NCBI GenBank assembly: GCA_944321885.1
Contig: CALUNB010000002.1
Span: 1 to 64,000 of the forward strand
Length of the DNA: 64,000 nucleotides
Direction of reading: 5' to 3'
DNA from: an uncultured Bacteroidales bacterium
GTDB lineage: Bacteria > Bacteroidota > Bacteroidia > Bacteroidales > P3
The stretch's first letter is position 1. Each line of letters begins with the position of its first letter. The notes below the pieces were generated by a model. It was not told where the DNA came from. It ran no database searches and saw nothing but the letters and a program-made list of their open reading frames with translations. The position numbers were made by a program, and so were the translations under genes. This document shows positions 24,143 through 31,314 of the stretch, one piece after another.

Positions 24143-25807
24143 ATGAAAAGAATTCTTTTCCTCTTAACGGGCATCGCCCTCTCCTTGAGCCTCAAAGCCC
24201 AAGAAATCAAGAATGTCATCCTGATGATTCCCGATGGTTGCAGTACCGAATGGCTGGCATTCGGCCGCTGGATGAACGGAGGTGTTCCTCTCCATATCGA
24301 TGCCCAAATCCGGGGTTTGGTCCGGACGTATTGTTCCGACAGCCCTATCGGGGACTCGGCGCCCACGGGAAGCACCTACGCCACCGGACATCGTTCCCGG
24401 GACGGTTTCGTAGCCACCTATCCCGACCGGAGCATGGACAGAACCGGAAAACGTTTCGCCACCGATTCCAACCTCGCGTTCCGCCCCATGGCCACGTTGA
24501 TGGAGGCCGCCCGGCAAAAAGGCATGAAGACCGGGGAAGTCGTGACCTGCTATTTTCCCCACGCCACACCGGCAGACTTCTTAGCCCACACGCCCGACAG
24601 GGACCAGTATTTCCGGATTTGCAAGCAGATGGTACACCAAGCCCCGGACGTGCTTCTGGGCGGGGGCAGCTATTTCATCGATTCGGCAAACCGCCTGGGC
24701 GGTTTCGATGCCCAAGCCATCTTGAATCAACAAGGCATCGTTTACACCCGGGACTTCACCCAAGTGCAAGAAGCGGCCCGCCAAGGAAAAGACAAAATCT
24801 GGGGTTTGTTCGCCCCCTATGAACTACCCTACGAAATCGACCGGCCTGCAAACCAAGCATCCCTGGCGGAAATGACCCGGCAAGCCATCGAAATACTTTC
24901 CCAAGGCGAAAACGGCTTCTTCTTGATGGTGGAAGGCAGCAAAATCGATTGGGGAGCCCACGACAACGACATCCCTGCCACGCTCCACGACTTCCTGGCC
25001 TTCGACCAAGCAGTGGGAGAAGCCTTGGACTTCGCCCGCCGGGACGGCCAGACCCTCGTGGTCGTCGTCCCCGACCATCAGACCGGAGGTCCCAGTATCG
25101 GCAATTACCGGAGCAGCAACATTTACGCCGAAATCAGCGTCGAGGATATTTTCGGCAAGATTACCCGTTTCGACAAAAGCGTGGAACAGGCCTGCCGGGA
25201 AATCATCACCTCGGCCCGGACTCCGGATTTGACCCGCATGAAGGAAGGTATCCGGGAATCCCTCCGGCAGGACTTCGGCATCGGAACACCGGAGCCTCAA
25301 ATCGTGGACAGCTTAGCCGGGATTTTCCTTCGGAAAGGTTTCGGGGACGCGAGCGTGCGTGCCTTGGCTCAAGAAATCAACCGTCATTCTTATATAGGAT
25401 GGACGACCCACGGGCATCATGGCGGAGATGTGTTCCTGGCCATCTACCATCCCCAAGGACGAGTTCTCCAAGGGGTCGTGGACAACGAGGAAATCGCGCC
25501 CTATATCTGCCGGGAAGCCGGATTGGGTAATCTGGACTCACTCTCGGCCCGCCTGTACCAACCCGTGGAAAGGATTTTCCCCGGTTGCAAGCTCCGGATA
25601 CAAGGAGAACCGGAGAATGAAAGCCAGGACCCCGCCTATGCGGACATCCGTTTCGAGGGCAAGAAAATCCGCCTCTTTCCCAACAGCCCTTATTGCGAAA
25701 TCAACGGAAAACGAGTGGATTTGCCGGGACTTTGCATCTATAATGGAAAAGGCTTCTACCTGCCAATCCTGGAGACGTGGATGCCGGGGAAAGCCAATAC
25801 CCTGTAA
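24143..25807 (+). CDS. Exported alkaline phosphatase (PhoA superfamily)
   Basis: This secreted phosphomonoesterase (554 aa) has a clear signal peptide (residues 1-19, cleavage after LKA). Metal and nucleophile sites are visible: MIPDGCSTEW (about 29), the serine nucleophile in GDSAPTGSTYATG (about 70), FFLMVEGSKIDWGAHDND (about 255), VVPDHQTGG (about 309) and WTTHGHHGGDVFLAIY (about 418). These correspond to the three-metal site of alkaline phosphatases. It is a single gene with its own promoter, followed by tRNA genes. No phosphate-regulation site is recognisable. Confidence 0.93.
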   Translation: MKRILFLLTGIALSLSLKAQEIKNVILMIPDGCSTEWLAFGRWMNGGVPLHIDAQIRGLVRTYCSDSPIGDSAPTGSTYATGHRSRDGFVATYPDRSMDRTGKRFATDSNLAFRPMATLMEAARQKGMKTGEVVTCYFPHATPADFLAHTPDRDQYFRICKQMVHQAPDVLLGGGSYFIDSANRLGGFDAQAILNQQGIVYTRDFTQVQEAARQGKDKIWGLFAPYELPYEIDRPANQASLAEMTRQAIEILSQGENGFFLMVEGSKIDWGAHDNDIPATLHDFLAFDQAVGEALDFARRDGQTLVVVVPDHQTGGPSIGNYRSSNIYAEISVEDIFGKITRFDKSVEQACREIITSARTPDLTRMKEGIRESLRQDFGIGTPEPQIVDSLAGIFLRKGFGDASVRALAQEINRHSYIGWTTHGHHGGDVFLAIYHPQGRVLQGVVDNEEIAPYICREAGLGNLDSLSARLYQPVERIFPGCKLRIQGEPENESQDPAYADIRFEGKKIRLFPNSPYCEINGKRVDLPGLCIYNGKGFYLPILETWMPGKANTL

Positions 25808-25859
25808 GCGTTTTTTCCGGGGTGCGGAAAAGAAAATTTGTTTTTCCAAAAAAAGATAG

Positions 25860-25867
25860 TATCTTTG
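25860..25867 (+). promoter_or_regulatory. Promoter of the tRNA-Leu pair
   Basis: TATCTTTG with TTTG at 25837-25840 upstream; the box ends 10 nt before the first mature tRNA. Confidence 0.75.
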
Positions 25868-25877
25868 CGCCCCTGTT

Positions 25878-25961
25878 GCCCAGATGGCGGAATTGGTAGA
25901 CGCGCCACTTTGAGGGGGTGGTGTCGGTTTCGACGTGCAAGTTCGAGTCTTGTTCTGGGCA
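25878..25961 (+). tRNA. tRNA-Leu(GAG)
   Basis: Class II tRNA with acceptor GCCCAGA/TCTGGGC, discriminator A, anticodon loop TTGAGGG (anticodon GAG) and T-loop TTCGAGT. No CCA is encoded. Confidence 0.95.
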
Positions 25962-25993
25962 CAAAAGCAAAGGTCTCCGTTTGACGGATACCT

Positions 25994-26077
25994 GCCCAAA
26001 TGGCGGAATTGGTAGACGCGCTAGTTTCAGGGACTAGTCTCAGCAATGAGGTGCAGGTTCGAGTCCTGTTTTGGGCA
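25994..26077 (+). tRNA. tRNA-Leu(CAG)
   Basis: Class II tRNA with acceptor GCCCAAA/TTTGGGC, discriminator A, anticodon loop TTCAGGG (anticodon CAG) and T-loop TTCGAGT. It lies 32 nt after tRNA-Leu(GAG), in one transcript. Confidence 0.95.
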
Positions 26078-26083
26078 CTGTGG

Positions 26084-26119
26084 AAGCCTCTTGAATCCTC
26101 GGATTCGAGAGGCTTTTTC
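26084..26119 (+). terminator. Terminator of the tRNA-Leu pair
   Basis: GCCTCTTGAATC pairs with GATTCGAGAGGC, followed by five T. The stem is the same as that after tRNA-Leu(CAA) at 5.1 kb; only loop bases differ. Confidence 0.88.
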
Positions 26120-26409
26120 GTTTCCGGAAAGACTGCGAATCCCAAAACCATGACCGTAAACGCCAATCATTCCCCTACCCTCAAGAGAAAACTCCAACGC
26201 ACAACATCGAAAAAGCCAATCGGGAAACCGAAATAAGCACTTCGACCCTGAAGTTCCAAGATAGGAACGCAAAACTTTCCCTATTCTATATTTTTTATTA
26301 CTTTCGCGCTTTGAAAATTTGGCAGGTGTGCCCTGGCTTTCCCAAAGCTGTCCAAGGGCAAGAAGCCAAGCGGGAAAACCATTGAAAACAACATTTAGCG
26401 TTCAATACC
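26120..26409. other. Intergenic region before the TPR gene
   Basis: No gene is visible. A TATATTTTTTATTACTTTCG stretch around 26287-26305 contains TACTTTCG, one base from the -7 consensus, and may be the promoter of the TPR gene. Confidence 0.45.
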
Positions 26410-27099
26410 ATGGCAGAAAAAGAGGAAAAAGGCGAAAAAGTCGTTGAAAACGTAGAAGTAGCCCTTGAAAAGACGGGGGATTTCTTTGAAAAACACAAAT
26501 CCTTAATCATCACCGTTTTAATTGTCATTGTTGTTTTGGTGGCCGGATATTTCGGTGTCAAATACCTGTACTTGGCCCCGAAAGAGAAAAAGGCGGCAAC
26601 GGAGATGTTCCATGCCCAACGCTACTTTGAGATGGACTCCACCCAGGTTGCCTTGAACGGTGACGGGCAACATCCCGGATTCCTCGAAATCGCGGATTCC
26701 TACGGCTCCACCAAAAGCGGGAAACTGGCCCACTATTATAGCGGTCTCATCTACCTGCACCAAGGCAACTTCCAAGAAGCTGTCGCCCATCTGGAAAAGT
26801 GCAGTCCGAAAGACCCTGTGCTTTTCATCCTTTCCCGCCAAGCCTTGGGTGATGCCTATTGGGAATTGGAACAACCGCAGAAGGCCTTGAACTGCTATAA
26901 TGAAGGCGCTTCCAAGTACGATAACGACATCCTGACACCGGGCATCATGATTCGTGCGGCCTCGGTACATGAAAGCCTCGGCCAATACGACCAAGCCTTG
27001 AAAGTTTACGAGAAACTGCGCAACCAGTTTCCCTTGTCGAACGAAGCCAGGGATGCCGACCGTCAGATTGCCCGCCTGAAAGCCAAAGCAGGCAAATAA
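26410..27099 (+). CDS. Membrane-anchored tetratricopeptide repeat protein (YfgM-like)
   Basis: The product (229 aa) has a charged N-terminal tail, one membrane helix (about 36-57, LIITVLIVIVVLVAGYFGV) and a periplasmic part with three or four TPR-like helical pairs (about 95-225, with GKLAHYYSGLIYLHQGNFQEA, ALGDAYWELEQPQKALNCY and SVHESLGQYDQALKVYE as landmarks). This topology matches YfgM-type proteins, which assist envelope protein folding, but the role here is inferred from architecture only. A strong terminator follows. Confidence 0.85.
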   Translation: MAEKEEKGEKVVENVEVALEKTGDFFEKHKSLIITVLIVIVVLVAGYFGVKYLYLAPKEKKAATEMFHAQRYFEMDSTQVALNGDGQHPGFLEIADSYGSTKSGKLAHYYSGLIYLHQGNFQEAVAHLEKCSPKDPVLFILSRQALGDAYWELEQPQKALNCYNEGASKYDNDILTPGIMIRAASVHESLGQYDQALKVYEKLRNQFPLSNEARDADRQIARLKAKAGK

Positions 27100-27118
27100 G
27101 AAAGACTCCCGTCCATGA

Positions 27119-27168
27119 AGGGGGACAACCGGAACGCTTCCAGAAGCCCGGTTATCCCCTTTCTTTTT
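27119..27168 (+). terminator. Terminator between the TPR gene and ribH
   Basis: GGGGACAACCGG pairs with CCCGGTTATCCCC, followed by TTTCTTTTT. Confidence 0.8.
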
Positions 27169-27219
27169 ATCGGGAATCCCGCTTGTCAGAGAAGTTTTAC
27201 CCATCTAAAAGAACGAACC

Positions 27220-27702
27220 ATGTCCACACAAGACCGGGTATTGGACAATACCCAAAACAACCTCCCCGTCGACAGGGAACACCGCTTCGTGGTCCTGTAC
27301 GCCGAATGGAACCAGGAAATCACCCATGCCCTCCGCGACGGATGCCTCGAAACCCTCGAACGCCAAGGCGTTACCCAAGACCGGATTTCGTGCGTTGCCG
27401 TGCCGGGCAGCTTCGAGCTTTCTTCCGCCGCCGCATGCTTTGCCGCCCGGGAAAATATCGACGCGGTGATTTGCTTGGGTTGCGTGATCCAAGGGGAGAC
27501 CCGCCATTTCGACTTCATCTGCCAGGCAGTGGCCCAAGGTCTGACCCAAGTGGGTATCCAATACCTTAAACCGGTCATTTTCGGGGTCCTGACCACTAAC
27601 ACCCGGGAACAAGCCCTGGAACGCGCCGGCGGGAAGTTAGGCAACAAGGGTGCCGAAGCCGCCGAAGCGGCTTTGCTGATGCTGGAAGCCTGCAAGAAAT
27701 AG
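27220..27702 (+). CDS. ribH: 6,7-dimethyl-8-ribityllumazine synthase
   Basis: RibH makes the penultimate intermediate of riboflavin from ribitylaminouracil and dihydroxybutanone phosphate. The protein (160 aa) shows AEWNQEITHALRDG (substrate loop), VPGSFELSSAA (about 63), the catalytic histidine region GETRHFDFIC (about 93) and FGVLTTNTREQALERAGG (about 122). The ATG at 27220 removes an unrelated 35-residue extension. No other rib gene is in the window. An F2 repeat starts 6 nt after the stop. Confidence 0.95.
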   Translation: MSTQDRVLDNTQNNLPVDREHRFVVLYAEWNQEITHALRDGCLETLERQGVTQDRISCVAVPGSFELSSAAACFAARENIDAVICLGCVIQGETRHFDFICQAVAQGLTQVGIQYLKPVIFGVLTTNTREQALERAGGKLGNKGAEAAEAALLMLEACKK

Positions 27703-27708
27703 GTCTAA

Positions 27709-27834
27709 GGCGGTGCGTGATAATGGGCAATCTGGCTTCGTTGCTGTCGAGTCTCGAACTCAGTCACGTACTTCAGTACGCTCCTTCGTTCTCGCTCTCA
27801 GCGCCTTGCATCTTACCCATTCTGACACACCGCC
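27709..27834. repeat. F2 element, 126-bp copy with both ends
   Basis: The left end GGCGGTGCGTGATAATGGG and right end CCCATTCTGACACACCGCC are inverted repeats. The body has CAATCTGGCTTCG and a hairpin GTACTTCAGTAC. The element sits between the ribH stop and fmt. Confidence 0.85.
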
Positions 27835-27919
27835 GAAAATGTGACCAAAAATTTATTTTGACACACTCTCACAAACCGGATTTCCGGTCATTTGGGGAAA
27901 AACGACTACCGAAAACGCC

Positions 27920-28915
27920 ATGAATGAAAGAATCGTTTTCATGGGCACGCCGGAATTTGCTTCCGCCTGCCTGAAAGCCTTGGTCCAAGCCGGGATGGAC
28001 GTGGCCGCCGTGGTCACCATGCCCGACAAACCCATTGGAAGAGGTCATAAAATGGGTTCGTCCGATGTCAAAAAGACGGCCTTGGAATTAGGCCTACCCC
28101 TGCTCCAGCCCCAAAACCTCAAAGACCCGACCTTCTTAGAAAGCCTGCGGGCCTACGATGCCGCCTTGCAAATCGTGGTCGCGTTCCGCATGCTGCCCAA
28201 GGAAGTCTGGGCCATGCCCCGTTTAGGGACTTTCAACCTCCATGCCTCCCTTCTGCCCAAATACCGGGGAGCCGCCCCGATACAACGGGCCATCTGGAAC
28301 GGGGAAGAAGAAAGCGGGGTCACCACCTTCCTCTTGGACAAGGACATGGACACCGGGGCGATTCTTTTCCAGGAAAAGCTCCGTTTGGATGCCGAAGAAA
28401 CCGCCGGCAGCCTGCACGACAAGCTCATGTCCATCGGGGCACCCTTGGTGGTCAAGACGGCGCGCGCCCTTTTCGAAGGTACCGTCCAAGCCGTTCCCCA
28501 ACCCAAGGCAGACGTTCCCTTCCCCGAGGCCCCCAAGATTTTCAAAAAGGACTGCGTCCTGGACTACCATCTCCCGGCCGGACTCCTCCACCGCCAAGTC
28601 AAGGCCTTGAGTCCTTACCCGGGTGCCATCGCTTATTTGCACAATACGGAAACAAACGAAACAACACCCATCAAAGTACTTGTAAGCCATTTTTCCAAAG
28701 ATATCCAAAAAAGTTATACACAGGGAGGCGTGATTTCCGACGGGAAACATTTTCTCGGAATGGCTTGCAGCGAGGAAAGCGCCTTGTTTTTCGACAAAAT
28801 ACAACTCCCTGGGAAAAAAGCACTTACAATAGAAGAGTGTTTGAGAGGATTCCGGCTTGGAAATTGTAACACACTCTCTTTTAGCAAAGTTATGAACATG
28901 GACAATGCGAACTAA
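27920..28915 (+). CDS. fmt: Methionyl-tRNA formyltransferase
   Basis: Fmt formylates initiator Met-tRNA using 10-formyl-tetrahydrofolate. The 331 residues show the N-terminal VFMGTPEFA, the catalytic segment FNLHASLLPKYRGAAPIQ (about 108, with Asn-His) and the following TTFLLDKDMDTGAIL. The C-terminal OB domain begins near LHRQVKALSPYPGA. It is transcribed alone, between an F2 element and the HU gene. Confidence 0.96.
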   Translation: MNERIVFMGTPEFASACLKALVQAGMDVAAVVTMPDKPIGRGHKMGSSDVKKTALELGLPLLQPQNLKDPTFLESLRAYDAALQIVVAFRMLPKEVWAMPRLGTFNLHASLLPKYRGAAPIQRAIWNGEEESGVTTFLLDKDMDTGAILFQEKLRLDAEETAGSLHDKLMSIGAPLVVKTARALFEGTVQAVPQPKADVPFPEAPKIFKKDCVLDYHLPAGLLHRQVKALSPYPGAIAYLHNTETNETTPIKVLVSHFSKDIQKSYTQGGVISDGKHFLGMACSEESALFFDKIQLPGKKALTIEECLRGFRLGNCNTLSFSKVMNMDNAN

Positions 28916-28961
28916 CAGACTATAAGGGTGTTCGCTCTTTTGGTTTTTTACTCAAGTCTTT

Positions 28962-28969
28962 TATTTTTG
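28962..28969 (+). promoter_or_regulatory. Promoter of the HU gene
   Basis: TATTTTTG with TTTG at 28939-28942, 19 bp apart, 43 nt before the ATG. Confidence 0.75.
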
Positions 28970-29012
28970 TATCATTAGTTATCTTATTGTTTAACACCTA
29001 AACATAGAAACG

Positions 29013-29285
29013 ATGAACAAAACAGAATTGATTGATGCCATGGCTGCGAAAGCTGAGCTTTCCAAAGCCGATGCCAAAAAAGCGCTCGAAGCTTACATGG
29101 ATGCCACCGCTGAAGCTTTGCAGAAGGGAGACAAAATCGCCCTTGTAGGTTTTGGAACTTTCAGCGTGCAGAAACGCGCTGCCCGCGACGGACACAATCC
29201 CCGTACAGGGAAGAAAATCAAGATTGAGGCAAAGAGCGTTGTCAAATTCAAAGCAGGTGCCACGCTGACAAACAATTTGAAGTAA
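29013..29285 (+). CDS. HU-family DNA-binding protein
   Basis: A 90-residue histone-like nucleoid protein. The helical dimerisation half (MNKTELIDAMAAKAELSKAD) is followed by VGFGTFSVQKRAARDGHNP, the DNA-binding arm with its conserved RxGxNP-type tip, and a final helix. It has its own strong promoter. Its TAA stop is directly followed by an R1-like end (GAGCTGTTCAAG). Confidence 0.96.
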   Translation: MNKTELIDAMAAKAELSKADAKKALEAYMDATAEALQKGDKIALVGFGTFSVQKRAARDGHNPRTGKKIKIEAKSVVKFKAGATLTNNLK

Positions 29286-29877
29286 GAGCTGTTCAAGATT
29301 TTTTCCAGTCCTGGAATTCCCCTGTCGGAAACCTTTGTTTTTCCGTATCCATTCCAGCAAGGAACATGACATGAAGTAAAATCCTACCTTTTTCACTTCT
29401 GGTTTGCCAGAAACTGAACGGTGTGCCCGGGAAAAAGCCCTTACCGGAAACGTGGATTGCTCCCCCTTGTGTGAGGATTCCCTTCCGGAAGTCTTGGATT
29501 CCTTCCTTTCCTGGCGCACCGTTTTTTAACAGCTTTCCGCCGGTCTCCCCGCAAAATCAAAAAAACATCTTTACCTGAACAGGAACAAAAGTTCGACGGC
29601 GGTATTCATAACGGGTAATCTGTTCCGCCGAAGCCCCTCCGTCCCGGCCTTGCTCAAGCAAAGAACCGCTTGGCATGGCTCTCGGCTTTTGCTATCTTTG
29701 ACTGTTGTCGAAGATAGGATACGGTTCGGCAGATCCAAACTGGAAACTGCGTTTCCGTTTGTCTCTGCACTCACCTTTCCGTATCTTTGCCCTTGATTAT
29801 CGGCGGAGCCTTGCGGGGAACACGCTCAGGCTCCGTCAGTTCGACCAAACTTGAATCGTGAAATTTAAAACAGCTTC
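29286..29877 (+). repeat. Composite repeat region between the HU gene and rseC
   Basis: An R1-like end (GAGCTGTTCAAGATT) starts directly after the HU stop, and a partial R1-type end (TTTTTTAACAGCTTTCC) is near 29537. An F2 left end (GGCGGTATTCATAACGGG) starts at 29598, followed by CCGCCGAAGCCCCTCCGTC and two C-cassettes ending at TATCTTTG (29693-29700 and 29782-29789). An R1 right end (AAATTTAAAACAGCTTC) finishes at 29877. I see no gene in this gap. Confidence 0.72.
29782..29789 (+). promoter_or_regulatory. Cassette-borne promoter -7 box upstream of the RseC-like gene
   Basis: TATCTTTG at the end of the second cassette, 106 nt before the RseC-like start. An identical box is at 29693-29700. 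Confidence 0.55.
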
Positions 29878-29895
29878 CAAGCGTCCCATTGCATC

Positions 29896-30339
29896 ATGGC
29901 AGAGATAATCAAACATGAAGGTATCGTAACGAATGTCGAACCCGGCTCCGTCACGGTCAAAATCCAATCCACCTCGGCCTGCGGGTCTTGCCACGCCAAA
30001 GGCCTATGCCAAATGAGCGAAAAAACAGACAAAGATGTCGTTGTCAAGACCAAACACAGCCAAAGTTACCAAGTAGGAGAAACGGTCGATGTGTCCCTCA
30101 CCTCCGGTCTGGGCATGAAAGCCGTCCTCTATGCCTATGTGTTTTCCTTGGTGGCCGCCGGTATCGGCTTCTTCCTGGGCTCGCTGTTCACCGACAACCA
30201 AGGCATCTGGGGGCTTTGCGCCCTTGCCGGCTTGGCGCTTTATTTCGTTGTCTTGAAATTGGTTTCCCGGAAAATCAACAATAAATTCCATTTCGGCATC
30301 GCCCATAAGACGGAACTTCCGTTGGAAGCCCAAGAATAA
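29896..30339 (+). CDS. RseC/SoxR-reducing-system family membrane protein
   Basis: The protein (147 aa) has the RseC layout: an N-terminal domain with the cysteine cluster CGSCHAKGLC (about residues 29-38), then two membrane helices (about 75-95 and 100-120, AVLYAYVFSLVAAGIGFFLG and CALAGLALYFVVLK). In many Bacteroidetes this gene heads the rnf/rsx electron-transport operon. Here the next gene is fabG and no rnf subunit is present, so it is an orphan or the operon has been rearranged. Confidence 0.9.
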   Translation: MAEIIKHEGIVTNVEPGSVTVKIQSTSACGSCHAKGLCQMSEKTDKDVVVKTKHSQSYQVGETVDVSLTSGLGMKAVLYAYVFSLVAAGIGFFLGSLFTDNQGIWGLCALAGLALYFVVLKLVSRKINNKFHFGIAHKTELPLEAQE

Positions 30340-30397
30340 CAGGAAGTGCGGCAAACGCATCTCCATTGCATCAGTTATCAATCTAAAATTCACGAAT

Positions 30398-31144
30398 ATG
30401 AAACTCTTACAAGACAAGGTGGCACTCATCACCGGTGCCTCCCGGGGTATCGGGAAAGCGATTGCCCTCAAATTCGCTTCGGAAGGAGCTTCCATCGCTT
30501 TTACCGACCTCAAGGATGACGAGAACATGGCAGCCTTGGTCAAGGAACTGGAAGCCATGGGCGTGAAAGCCAAAGGATACGCATCCAACGCGGCCAACAC
30601 GGAAGAAACCGCGAAGACGGTAGCCGCCGTCCATGCCGATTTCGGCCGGATCGACATCCTGGTCAACAACGCCGGTATCACCAAAGACGGCCTGTTGCTC
30701 CGGATGAGCGAAGAACAATGGGATGCCGTCCTCAATGTCAACCTCAAATCGGTCTTCAATTTCACCAAGGCCGTAGCCCCCATCATGAGCAGCCAAAGGA
30801 GCGGCAGCATCATCAGCATGAGTTCCGTGGTAGGGGTTTCGGGCAATGCCGGACAAGCCAATTATTCGGCTTCCAAGGCCGGTATCATCGGCTTCACCAA
30901 GTCGGTAGCCAAGGAATTCGGCAAGCGGGGCATCCGCGCCAACGCCGTGGCCCCGGGCTTCATCATCACCGACATGACCGCCCAGCTTTCGGAAGAAGTC
31001 CGCAAGGATTGGGCCAGCAAGATTCCCTTGCACCGTGGCGGGACCCCGGAAGACGTAGCCAATGTCTGCTTGTTCCTCGGCTCGGAACTTTCCTCCTACG
31101 TGAGCGGACAAGTCCTGCATGTATGCGGCGGGATGAACATGTAA
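30398..31144 (+). CDS. fabG: 3-oxoacyl-ACP reductase (FabG-type SDR)
   Basis: This short-chain dehydrogenase (248 aa) reduces 3-oxoacyl-ACP with NADPH in fatty acid synthesis. The cofactor motif is TGASRGIGKAIAL (about residue 12), the structural motif NNAGITKDGLLLRM (about 88), and the catalytic Ser, Tyr and Lys are in MSSVVGVSGNAGQANYSASKAG (about 139-160). The C-terminal GQVLHVCGGMNM matches FabG. Assignment to FabG rather than another SDR is strong by these motifs. Confidence 0.94.
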   Translation: MKLLQDKVALITGASRGIGKAIALKFASEGASIAFTDLKDDENMAALVKELEAMGVKAKGYASNAANTEETAKTVAAVHADFGRIDILVNNAGITKDGLLLRMSEEQWDAVLNVNLKSVFNFTKAVAPIMSSQRSGSIISMSSVVGVSGNAGQANYSASKAGIIGFTKSVAKEFGKRGIRANAVAPGFIITDMTAQLSEEVRKDWASKIPLHRGGTPEDVANVCLFLGSELSSYVSGQVLHVCGGMNM

Positions 31145-31208
31145 GATTATTCTGAACACAAACCTCTAAGAAGAAGAGGCTGTGTCAAAATAAAATTTTC
31201 ATGGAACC

Positions 31209-31250
31209 GGCGGTGCATCAGAATGGGATTACCCGTTATCACGCACCGCC
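31209..31250. repeat. F2 element reduced to its two ends (42 bp)
   Basis: GGCGGTGCATCAGAATGGG and CCCGTTATCACGCACCGCC are separated by only ATTA. It is either a minimal F2 unit or an internal-deletion derivative, 64 nt after the fabG stop. Confidence 0.85.
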
Positions 31251-31314
31251 ATCCATTCCCTAGGGTTCCGGCACCCCATCGTGCTTGGAAAACCCAATCT
31301 CAGAAGCTCCGGAT

